From Glycomyces salinus (GTDB lineage Bacteria > Actinomycetota > Actinomycetes > Mycobacteriales > Micromonosporaceae), in the NCBI RefSeq assembly GCF_016428645.1, contig NZ_JAELXW010000015.1, forward strand, positions 1-64,000: a stretch of 64,000 nucleotides of DNA. Direction: 5' to 3'. This document shows positions 18,102 to 26,074 of this stretch, piece by piece. The translations under genes were made by a program, and so were the position numbers. The notes under the pieces are model-generated. The model did no database searches, was not told the DNA's origin, and worked only from the letters and a program-made list of their open reading frames with translations. Numbering within the stretch: position 1 is the stretch's first letter; each line of letters opens with the position of its first letter.

Positions 18102-21100
18102 ATGTCCGCTGGCCAGGTCCAAGCCCCACTCACTGAACTGCTCCAGGCCGCGGCGGGATCGGCGCGGTCGGCGGACGGCGGTGCGGGCACGGCCGCGAAG
18201 CTGGCCCGCGTCGCCGACCTGGCCGCCGGCTCCGAGCTGCCGGTGGACCTGGTCGCCGTCCCCGGGGCCCGTCCCCTCGCGATCGCCCAGGCGGCCGCGA
18301 ACGCCCCCGGCCCGGTCCTGGCCGTCACCGCCACCAGCCGCGACGCCGAGGAGCTGGTCGAGTCGCTGGCCTCGTTCGTGCCCGAGGACGACATCGCCCT
18401 CTACCCGGCCTGGGAGACCCTCCCGCACGAGCGGCTCTCGCCGCGCTCGGACACGGTCGGCACGCGGCTGGAGCTGCTGCACCGCATCCACTCCGGCGAC
18501 GTCCCCGACATCATCGTCACCCCCGTCCGCGGTGCCCTGCAACCCCAGCTCAAGGGCCTGGGCGCCCTGGAGCCGATCCGGTTGCGGCGCGGCGACGAGA
18601 CCGACCTGACCGAGGTGTCCGAACGCCTCCTCGGCCTGGCCTACGAGCGGGTCGACCTGGTCGAGAAGCGCGGCGAGTTCGCCGTGCGCGGCGGCATCCT
18701 CGACGTCTTCCCGCCCACCGCCCAGCACCCGCTGCGGCTGGAGTTCTTCGGCGACGAGGTCGACGCCATCCGCGAGTTCTCCGTGGCCGACCAGCGGTCC
18801 CTGGACGAGGCCGACGGCCTCGTGGCCGTCGCCTGCCGCGAGCTGCTGCTGACCCCCGAGGTCCGCGAGAAGGCCGCCGAACTGGCCGAGACCCACCCGG
18901 GCCTGGCCGAGATGTGCGCCAAGCTCGGCGAGGGCATCCCGGTCGAGGGCATGGAGTCGCTCATGCCGGTCCTGGTCGGCGCCGACCGGCTCGAGCTGTT
19001 CAGCCAGACCCTTCCGGCCCGGACCCTCGTGATCGCCATCGAGCCCGAGCGAATCCGCGCCCGGGCGGTCGACCTGGTGGCGACCTCGAACGAGTTCCTG
19101 GCCGCCTCCTGGGAGGCCGCCGCGGCCGGGGCCGAGGCGCCGGTGGACCTGGGCGCCGGCATCTTCCGGGAGCTCGCCGACGCCAGGAGGACAACGATAT
19201 CCAGCGGGCAGCGGTGGTGGACGATCTCCCCGTTCGCCGCGGTCCCCGAGAACGACCCGATGTCCGCCGAACTGGCCGCCATCACCGGAGAGGGCCCTAG
19301 CCAAATTTACGGCCCCGCAGGCGTCGCCGAGGGCGGCGACGTCTCCGACGACTCGGTCACCGTCGACCTGGGCATCACCGAGACCCCGCGGTACCACGGG
19401 GACGCGAACCGGCTGACCGCCGACCTGAAGTCCTGGACCCAGTCCGGCAAGGCCGTCGCCGTCGTCTACCCCGCCCTCGGAGGAGCCGAACGGGCCGCCG
19501 AGCAGCTGCGCGGCGCCGGAATCGGCGCCCACCTGGCCGAGCGGCCCGAGACCCTGCCGCCCGGCGAAGTGACCGCATGCGTCGGCACCCTGGCGATCGG
19601 GTTCGACGCGGACGAGGTCGTCGCGGTGACCGCCTCCGACATCGCCGGAGGCAAGGCCCTGGCCGCCCAGCGCCCCCGCAAGGGCAAGGCCGTCAAGCGC
19701 CGCGGCCAGGTCGACCCGCTCGAACTCAAGGCCGGAGACTACGTCGTCCACGACGCCCACGGCGTCGGCAAGTACATCGAGATGGTGCGGCGCAACATCG
19801 GCGGCGCCGAACGCGAGTACCTGGTGATCGAGTACGCCGCCTCCAAACGCGGCCATCCCGGTGACCGCCTCTTCGTGCCGACCGACGCGCTCGACCAGCT
19901 GACGCGCTACGTCGGCGGCGAACAGCCGACCGTCCACAAGCTCGGCGGCACCGACTGGCAGAAGACCAAGCGCCGCGCCCGCAAGGCGGTGCGCGAGATC
20001 GCCGCCGAGCTGATCCAGCTGTACGCGGCCAGGCAGGCCGCCGAGGGCCACGCGTTCGCGCAGGACTCGCCGTGGCAGCGCGAACTCGAGGACTCCTTCC
20101 CCTACATCGAGACCCCCGACCAGCTCTCGGCGATCATCGACACCAAGCAGGACATGGAGTCCCGGGTCCCGATGGACCGCCTGGTGATGGGCGACGTGGG
20201 CTACGGGAAGACCGAAGTCGCCGTCCGCGCCGCGTTCAAGGCCGTGCAGGACGGCAAGCAGGTGGCGGTCCTGGTCCCGACGACGCTGCTGGCGAGCCAG
20301 CACTACGGTACGTTCGTCGAGCGCATGGGCCAGTTCCCAGTCCGCGTCAAGCAGCTCTCGCGCTTCCAGTCGGCCCGCGAGGCGGCCGACATCCAGCGGG
20401 GCATCGCCGCCGGCGACATCGACATCCTCATCGGCACCCACCGGCTCCTCCAGGCCGAGACGCGGTTCAAGGACCTGGGCCTGATCGTCGTGGACGAGGA
20501 GCAGCGGTTCGGCGTGGAGCACAAGGAGAAGCTCAAGGCCCTGCGCGCCTCGGTCGACGTGCTGACGATGTCGGCGACCCCGATCCCGCGCACCCTGGAG
20601 ATGGCAGTGACCGGCATCCGCGAGATGTCCACGATCGCCACCCCGCCCGAGGAGCGCCACCCGGTCCTGACCTACGTGGGCGCCTGGGAGTCCAAGCAGG
20701 TGGCCGCCGCGATCCGCCGCGAGCTCCTGCGCGACGGCCAGGTCTTCTACCTGCACAACCGGGTCGAGTCGATCGACCGGGCGGCGACCAGGCTGCGCGA
20801 GCTCGTCCCCGAGGCCAGGGTGGCCGTCGCCCACGGCAAGATGGGCGAGGGCCAGCTCGAGCAGATCATGCAGGGCTTCTGGGAAGGGGAGTTCGACGTT
20901 CTCGTCTCCACCACCATCATCGAGTCCGGCATCGACATTCCGAACGCCAACACCCTGATCGTCGAGCGCGCCGACATGCTCGGCCTCTCGCAGCTCCACC
21001 AGATCCGGGGCCGCGTCGGCCGCAGCCGCGACCGCGCCTACGCCTACTTCCTGTACCCGCCCGAGGCGCCCCTGTCCGAGACCGCCCACGAGCGGCTCGC

Positions 21101-21761
21101 CACGATCGCCCAGCACGCCGAGCTCGGCGCGGGCATGTACGTGGCCATGAAGGACCTGGAGATCCGCGGCGCGGGCAACCTCCTGGGCGCCGAGCAGTCG
21201 GGCCACATCGCCGACGTGGGCTTCGACCTGTACCTCCGCATGGTCGGCGAGGCGGTCACGGCCTTCAAGGGCGGCGGCGAGGAGCCGCCTGCCCCGGTCA
21301 AGGTCGAACTGCCGCTGGATGCGAACATCCCCTTCGACTACATCGAGGTCGAACGGCTCCGCCTGGAGATGTACCGCAAGGTCTCCGAGGTCCACGACGA
21401 GGCCGAGCTCGAAGAGGTCCGCGAGGAGATGGAGGACCGCTACGGCCCGGCCCCCGAGCAGGTGGACAATCTCTTCCACCTGGCGAGGTTCCGCCTTCTG
21501 GCCCGCCGCCACGGCCTGTCGGACATCGCCCTCCAGGGCAAGAACCTCCGTCTCTCCCCGGTGGACCTGCCCGACTCCAAGCAGACCCGCCTGCAACGGC
21601 ACTACCCGGAGGCGCGCTACAAGGCCCCGGCCAACCTCATCAGCCTCCCCCGCCCGACCACCGCGAAAATCGGAGGCACCCCCCTGGAGGGCCTGGCCCT
21701 CCTCCAATGGTGCACCAACCTCATCAACGACATAATCCCCGAATCGCAATCGGTGAGCTGA
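18102..21761 (+). CDS. mfd: Transcription-repair coupling factor
   Basis: A 1219-residue DNA translocase that removes stalled RNA polymerase and recruits UvrA. The N-terminal UvrB-like module (LYPAWETLPHERLSPRSD) is followed by the RNA-polymerase-interacting domain around residues 545-615 (DYVVHDAHGVGKYIEM). The superfamily 2 motor has Walker A MGDVGYGKTEVA near residue 695, DEEQRFG, SATPIPRTLEM and HQIRGRVGRSRDRAYAY, and there is a C-terminal TRCF domain. AGGGAG precedes the ATG. In many actinobacteria mfd lies near a SurA-like lipoprotein and mazG, found here at 28.3-29.9 kb after an inserted block. Confidence 0.97.
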   Translation: MSAGQVQAPLTELLQAAAGSARSADGGAGTAAKLARVADLAAGSELPVDLVAVPGARPLAIAQAAANAPGPVLAVTATSRDAEELVESLASFVPEDDIALYPAWETLPHERLSPRSDTVGTRLELLHRIHSGDVPDIIVTPVRGALQPQLKGLGALEPIRLRRGDETDLTEVSERLLGLAYERVDLVEKRGEFAVRGGILDVFPPTAQHPLRLEFFGDEVDAIREFSVADQRSLDEADGLVAVACRELLLTPEVREKAAELAETHPGLAEMCAKLGEGIPVEGMESLMPVLVGADRLELFSQTLPARTLVIAIEPERIRARAVDLVATSNEFLAASWEAAAAGAEAPVDLGAGIFRELADARRTTISSGQRWWTISPFAAVPENDPMSAELAAITGEGPSQIYGPAGVAEGGDVSDDSVTVDLGITETPRYHGDANRLTADLKSWTQSGKAVAVVYPALGGAERAAEQLRGAGIGAHLAERPETLPPGEVTACVGTLAIGFDADEVVAVTASDIAGGKALAAQRPRKGKAVKRRGQVDPLELKAGDYVVHDAHGVGKYIEMVRRNIGGAEREYLVIEYAASKRGHPGDRLFVPTDALDQLTRYVGGEQPTVHKLGGTDWQKTKRRARKAVREIAAELIQLYAARQAAEGHAFAQDSPWQRELEDSFPYIETPDQLSAIIDTKQDMESRVPMDRLVMGDVGYGKTEVAVRAAFKAVQDGKQVAVLVPTTLLASQHYGTFVERMGQFPVRVKQLSRFQSAREAADIQRGIAAGDIDILIGTHRLLQAETRFKDLGLIVVDEEQRFGVEHKEKLKALRASVDVLTMSATPIPRTLEMAVTGIREMSTIATPPEERHPVLTYVGAWESKQVAAAIRRELLRDGQVFYLHNRVESIDRAATRLRELVPEARVAVAHGKMGEGQLEQIMQGFWEGEFDVLVSTTIIESGIDIPNANTLIVERADMLGLSQLHQIRGRVGRSRDRAYAYFLYPPEAPLSETAHERLATIAQHAELGAGMYVAMKDLEIRGAGNLLGAEQSGHIADVGFDLYLRMVGEAVTAFKGGGEEPPAPVKVELPLDANIPFDYIEVERLRLEMYRKVSEVHDEAELEEVREEMEDRYGPAPEQVDNLFHLARFRLLARRHGLSDIALQGKNLRLSPVDLPDSKQTRLQRHYPEARYKAPANLISLPRPTTAKIGGTPLEGLALLQWCTNLINDIIPESQSVS

Positions 21762-21791
21762 CGCGTTGGGCGGTGCGTCCACGCGTCGCTG

Positions 21792-22844
21792 TCAGAGCGC
21801 GATCGGGCCTTTGGCCCCAGGGGGATCGGCCTCTCCGCTCGGCTGGGCATAGCCCGCATCCTCGGGTGAATCGGCATAGGGCGGCGGCTGCGCATACCGT
21901 TGGATCCGATCGGCGAGGTCGTGTCGGCCGTTCTCCCGGTAGAGCCTGGAGAGGACCACGCCGATGGCAGCCTGCCCCGCCTCGTCGGCGTCCAGGAGGA
22001 ACTGGTCGAGCAGCTGTCCGTCGGTGGCGGCGGCGGGATCGGGCGGCGGTTCGTCGACGCCGCCGCCCATGCCGTGCGGCTCATCGAGGACGATCGGTTC
22101 CGGTTGTGCCGGTTCGGTCTCCGACTCCTCGGTGTCCTCCTCCCGGATCGAGGCGGCCGGGATGCGGTGCGGATTGAACCAGCGGTCCAGCTCGGTGAAG
22201 AGCTGCGCCTTCAGGGGTAGTTCCTCCAGGCGGTCCTGATGCTGGGCGAACCACCAGATGGTCGCGATCTTCGGGTCGTCGAAGATGCGACTGAACGAGC
22301 GAATCCGGCGCTCCAGAATCCAGTTCTCGTGTCGTTCGGACTCCCAGGCGAGTTTGCGCTGCTGGATGCTGCGGACCAGCTCCAACTCCGCGGGCTTCGC
22401 CTGTACCGATACGCACCGTCCCCAGTACGTGACTCTGGCGCCATGCAGCGTGCGGCGCCGCATCAGCTGCTCGGTTATCCGGTAACTGAGCTGCTCCTGC
22501 TCCGTCAGTGCCAGGCGAGCGGAGATCTCCCGCACGGTCGAATAGAGGTCCTGTTTGAGCAGTGCTTCCAGGTCGTCGGCCGTCTCTCCCGGGCCGCTCG
22601 GCTCGAACTTGATGTGCAGCACGCAGCGGAACTCGAGTTCCGGCTTCTCACTAGGCAGATTGAGGTGGAGGTTCCGGCTCGCTGGCGGCGGAGGCTCGGG
22701 CGCAGGTTCCGGCTCGGGCTCGGGCTCTTCGAACACGGGCGGAGGGTAGGAGGGCACCGTATAGGGCTCTTGCCGTCCGAGCCCGAACAGCCGTCTCCAG
22801 AAGGAGGGCCGCCTCGCGGACTGCCCGTAGTAGAAATCGGTCAT
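21792..22844 (-). CDS. Unknown protein, third gene of the cyclase-like/NTPase-like operon
   Basis: A 350-residue protein I do not recognise. Residues 8-28 are basic and aromatic (RRPSFWRRLFGLGRQE), suggesting peripheral membrane contact. A Pro/Glu-rich linker runs to about residue 57. Residues 68-190 form an alpha/beta then helical domain (FRCVLHIKF, ISARLALTEQEQLSYRI, RVTYWGRCVSVQAKPAE, charged helices) that faintly recalls SPFH/band-7 proteins. The end is acidic and Pro-rich. ATG 22844 overlaps the preceding stop by ATGA, so it is probably made together with the NTPase-like protein. Confidence 0.75.
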   Translation of the reverse strand: MTDFYYGQSARRPSFWRRLFGLGRQEPYTVPSYPPPVFEEPEPEPEPAPEPPPPASRNLHLNLPSEKPELEFRCVLHIKFEPSGPGETADDLEALLKQDLYSTVREISARLALTEQEQLSYRITEQLMRRRTLHGARVTYWGRCVSVQAKPAELELVRSIQQRKLAWESERHENWILERRIRSFSRIFDDPKIATIWWFAQHQDRLEELPLKAQLFTELDRWFNPHRIPAASIREEDTEESETEPAQPEPIVLDEPHGMGGGVDEPPPDPAAATDGQLLDQFLLDADEAGQAAIGVVLSRLYRENGRHDLADRIQRYAQPPPYADSPEDAGYAQPSGEADPPGAKGPIAL

Positions 22845-24937
22845 GGCGTCGGTTCCTTGTACTCGAGGAGATTGATCATGATTCGGGTGCTGAGGTCGGC
22901 CAATCGCCCTTCGGGGCGTCGCGTCAAGAGGACGCGGGCGGTCTGCGCGAGCTGGCCTGTGCTTCGGAAGTCCCGCGCGGCCGCCGACACCAGGTGGTCG
23001 GCCATCGCGTCGCCTATGTCGAAGTCGAGGTCGGCGGCCGCCTCCAGCCAGGTCGTGGCCGCGACTCGGACCGCCGCGGGATCGGTCGTGGTGAACAGTC
23101 GCTGCCAGAAGGTCGCGACATGTCCGCTGGGATCGGTGTTCAGGGCGTCGGGGTCGCGTCTGAGACGGAGGCGGTACTCGTCGCGTCCGTAGACGGACTT
23201 GACCATTCGCGGCACGAGTTCCCGCAGTCGAGACGAGCCGGCCGGATCCAACCAATCGGTGAACCGGATCAACAGGATTCGCGGACGGTAGTGGAGCGAC
23301 ACATTCGACACGCCAATGAGGATGGCCTGCCTGACCCGCTCGTCGTCGCATTTAGCCAAGTGCTGCAAGCGGTACAGAGCGTTGCGGGGGAACCGCTCCG
23401 CATAGGCGGGGTCGCCGCAGACGTTGGCAACTATGAGTTGCTTGTGGACCGGAACGTTCGCGGCGTACGCGGTGTCCCAGAGGTGTCTGCGGATCTCTCG
23501 GCCGATGTTCGCATCCAGGGCGGCCTGCAGCAGCAGCTGGCTGCCGAGCCCGATGTCCTTCGCCAGGTGCCTTGAGACCGAATCGGTGATCAGGCCGGGG
23601 TCACGAACCGCGGAGGCGAGCGAGACGAAGGAGACGATCGCCCTGCCCGGGCTGCGATCGTCCAGATACTTGGGAAAGCGCAGCAGCTCCAGGAACCAGG
23701 ACTTGAGGTGGTCCCGCCAGTTCGGGTACTCCTTCCAGACGTGCGAGACCACGGCCTCGGCGTATCCCGGATTGCGGAAGACCGACGCGGACGGGTCGAA
23801 CACGTCGGTGAGCTGGCCGAACTCCGCGGTCAGGCTCGGCTGGTTCAGCAGGTGTCGGTGTTCCTCCTCGTATTCGACGAGTTCGAGAAATCGTTTGGCC
23901 GCATTCACGATCGACTCCTTTGGCGCGGTTTCGAGTACCGCGGCCGCCATTAGGAGCGCCCGGCTGGCGGCGTCCAGCCTCTGTCCGAGCCGTTCGTTGA
24001 GGTCGCGGTGCCAGTCGGACAGGCCGTCCCGGACCCGCTCGTGCAGGTGGCCCATTGACAGGCCCGGGCCGGCGCTGCCGATGATCTCGGCCAACCGAGC
24101 GATTCTCGGAGGCCAGGATTTCGCGAGTTCGTCCCGGAATCCCTGGTGTCCGAGGACCGGTCGCAGGTAAGTCGCGCCGTCGGAGCCCTGAAGGTACCTG
24201 GTGAGCACCGCTTCGCCGCTCGGCCGCCGGAGTCTGAACGCGGTTCCTGTCACCGACTCCGCGGCCGGGTCGAAGTGCTCGTGTCCCAAGGCGATGATCA
24301 GATGACTGCGCTGGGATTGAACGGACGCCTGAATCTGCGGGAGCCGGCGAACCAGCTCCCTTCCCAGGTCCCGATCGACGCTGGCGTCCAGCAGCATCAA
24401 GGTCGGTTTCTCCAGATCGTCGACCGACCGCTCGAGGTCGCGGACACTGTCGGCGAACACCCGTGCGATCTCCATCGGGCGGCGCCGAACGAACTCGACC
24501 GCTCGGTGCTTGGCCGCGGTGGACAGACCAGAGCGGGGCTCCCCGCACAACACCAGAATGCCGTGCTCCTTCAGAACGCCGAGGTGTTCCTCTAGCTGCG
24601 GAGGCGGCACCACCAGAGCGAGTTCGCGCTCGATGGACTCCGCATCGGTCGCGTACCGCCGCTGCCCGTTCAGGTCGCGGAGGATCTGATCGAAGTTCTC
24701 GGGCGGCTCGACGAAGTTGAAGGTGTTGTTGTCCCGGCCGGCCCTGAGGCTGTCGCGTCCGATCCGTGCCGCGCCCGGCGCTGGGGAGGCTACGGCCGGA
24801 GCGGTCTCGTTGGCCTCCGTGTCTGCTTCCTCGCGCGGGGAGGGGGGTTTCGGGGCCGCCGCTCCCTCCCCGCGAAGGCCCGACCAACTGCGCGGGAGAC
24901 CGTAGGACTCCGGTGCCCTGTCGGGAGCGTCGGTCAT
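22841..24937 (-). CDS. NTPase-like protein (STAND-like) with degenerate P-loop
   Basis: A 698-residue protein. Residues 1-57 are low complexity; residues 59-75 carry a Gly/Arg/Asp then Asn-rich motif (IGRDSLRAGRDNNTFNF) also found at the C terminus of the upstream protein. Residues 95-260 look like a P-loop NTPase: ILVLCGEPRSGLST at 127-140 as Walker A with Leu138 in place of the Lys, and TLMLLDAS as Walker B. The rest is helical with repeat-like character. This resembles STAND-type conflict NTPases in layout only. It overlaps both neighbours by ATGA. Confidence 0.72.
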   Translation of the reverse strand: MTDAPDRAPESYGLPRSWSGLRGEGAAAPKPPSPREEADTEANETAPAVASPAPGAARIGRDSLRAGRDNNTFNFVEPPENFDQILRDLNGQRRYATDAESIERELALVVPPPQLEEHLGVLKEHGILVLCGEPRSGLSTAAKHRAVEFVRRRPMEIARVFADSVRDLERSVDDLEKPTLMLLDASVDRDLGRELVRRLPQIQASVQSQRSHLIIALGHEHFDPAAESVTGTAFRLRRPSGEAVLTRYLQGSDGATYLRPVLGHQGFRDELAKSWPPRIARLAEIIGSAGPGLSMGHLHERVRDGLSDWHRDLNERLGQRLDAASRALLMAAAVLETAPKESIVNAAKRFLELVEYEEEHRHLLNQPSLTAEFGQLTDVFDPSASVFRNPGYAEAVVSHVWKEYPNWRDHLKSWFLELLRFPKYLDDRSPGRAIVSFVSLASAVRDPGLITDSVSRHLAKDIGLGSQLLLQAALDANIGREIRRHLWDTAYAANVPVHKQLIVANVCGDPAYAERFPRNALYRLQHLAKCDDERVRQAILIGVSNVSLHYRPRILLIRFTDWLDPAGSSRLRELVPRMVKSVYGRDEYRLRLRRDPDALNTDPSGHVATFWQRLFTTTDPAAVRVAATTWLEAAADLDFDIGDAMADHLVSAAARDFRSTGQLAQTARVLLTRRPEGRLADLSTRIMINLLEYKEPTP

Positions 24938-25968
24938 GCCCCTTCACCTCGGTTCCAGAAGGGAGCGCGCCCGTCACCTCGAGCGTTGTTCTGGTCACGG
25001 CCGACATTGTTGACCGTGGCGTCGCCCTCGGCCGTGATGGAGTCCCGGCCGATGTTGGTGGTGGACCGGTCCTGGCCGCTGTGGTTCTGCGAGTGGTCGT
25101 CCTGGCGGACGTCCCCGCCGGCTATGGCAGCGCTCTCAGCGACGTTCCCGGTGCGAAGGTTTTGGGCTCGTGCGTCCCCGGAGACGTCGCCGATGCCGAC
25201 ATTCTGGCCGCCGGTCGCCGCGGAGTCCGAGCGGCTCAGGCGCTCGGCCTTGAGGAGGCGGTCTTCCAGGTGCTCGCCAGGGGATGCAGCGTCGGTCTCC
25301 TCGGAACCGGGCAGGTTCGCCAGACCGAAGCGCAGGAGGTCGCCCGAGGGTGTGGGCACGTGTACGAACGCGTTGGTGGTGTAGTCCTTCTCCTCGATGA
25401 ACACCGAGACCCGGACGAACTCGGAGTCCCTCACCCAGAGCGGGTCGGGGCCGATCACGTCGGAGATGACCCGGGGGCTGACTGCGAGGGACAGAAACGT
25501 CGCCTCGGGGTCGGACTTGTCCAACAGGACGCGGTTGGGCAGGCAGTCGGCGATACGGACGGCATCGATGATGGGCTGGTTCGGGGCGATGTCGATCCGG
25601 TCGTCATCGAGGGCCTTGACGGGGCCGACCGAGATGCCCATCCGCATCCGGACGTTCAGTCGGTTGCGGTGGTGGAGCTCGCGGAGCTGGCCCTGCAGCG
25701 CCACCGGGATCCGGTCGACGATGTCGCGGAGGTGCGCTTCGTCGAAGCCGGCGACGATGCCGTCCCCGGTGTTCTGTTCGAACACCTTGGCCGCCCAGAC
25801 CTCTCCGAGATCAGTTCGCGTGAAGGATTCCTCGATCGCGTCGCGGAACGCGACGGCGACCTCGTTGCGCTGGGTGTCCGTGTACGAACTGAACTTCCTT
25901 ATGTCGACGGCCATGATCACGAGGTTGCGGGTGGTCGTGTGCTGTTGGGGGATGCTTGCGGTGTCCAT
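24934..25968 (-). CDS. Class III nucleotide-cyclase-like protein with Gly/Asp-rich C-terminal repeats
   Basis: A 344-residue protein. Residues 15-150 match a class III cyclase homology domain: MAVDIRKFSS with Asp22, FEQNTGDGIVAGF with Asp69, and MRMGISVGPV. Both metal Asp residues and Arg138 are kept. The substrate-defining Lys appears as Gln65 and the transition-state Asn as Ile134, so it may be inactive or use another nucleotide. From about residue 250 the chain becomes Gly/Asp/Asn-rich, ending in NIGRDSITAEGD and NNVGRDQNNARGD. ATG 25968 has AGGAG six bases upstream; the open frame to 26052 would cross the palindrome. Confidence 0.75.
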   Translation of the reverse strand: MDTASIPQQHTTTRNLVIMAVDIRKFSSYTDTQRNEVAVAFRDAIEESFTRTDLGEVWAAKVFEQNTGDGIVAGFDEAHLRDIVDRIPVALQGQLRELHHRNRLNVRMRMGISVGPVKALDDDRIDIAPNQPIIDAVRIADCLPNRVLLDKSDPEATFLSLAVSPRVISDVIGPDPLWVRDSEFVRVSVFIEEKDYTTNAFVHVPTPSGDLLRFGLANLPGSEETDAASPGEHLEDRLLKAERLSRSDSAATGGQNVGIGDVSGDARAQNLRTGNVAESAAIAGGDVRQDDHSQNHSGQDRSTTNIGRDSITAEGDATVNNVGRDQNNARGDGRAPFWNRGEGA

Positions 25969-26003
25969 TGACACTCCTACGGTCGGTCGAGTTGTAGCCG
26001 ATG

Positions 26004-26009
26004 TGTCAA
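26004..26009 (-). promoter_or_regulatory. Perfect -35-like TTGACA upstream of the cyclase-like gene
   Basis: Read on the minus strand this is TTGACA, 36 bases before the start codon at 25968. I do not find a good -10 at 17 bases, so the promoter is uncertain. The palindrome at 26034-26053 lies just upstream, where an activator would sit. Confidence 0.35.
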
Positions 26010-26033
26010 TCCTCAGGGGGCGCAATGGATTAC

Positions 26034-26053
26034 GATGTCCAAAGTTGGACATC
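26034..26053. promoter_or_regulatory. Perfect 9+2+9 palindrome, probable Crp-family operator
   Basis: GATGTCCAA, a two-base centre AG, then TTGGACATC. Both arms match fully over nine bases. It lies in the 106-base gap between crp (26075) and the cyclase-like gene (25968). Length and dyad symmetry suit a Crp/Fnr dimer. It is not GC-rich and has no T tract, so a terminator is unlikely. Confidence 0.65.
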
Positions 26054-26074
26054 GCAGGCTATGACGTGCGGCAC

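Noticed and set aside
17937-21782. Very long open frame on the minus strand opposite mfd
   Set aside because: High GC opens antisense frames. The predicted protein is Gly/Val/Ala/Arg/Asp-rich without family motifs, while the plus frame is a clear Mfd.
26034-26053. Palindrome as a crp terminator
   Set aside because: Half AT, only a two-base centre that cannot form a loop, and no T tract.
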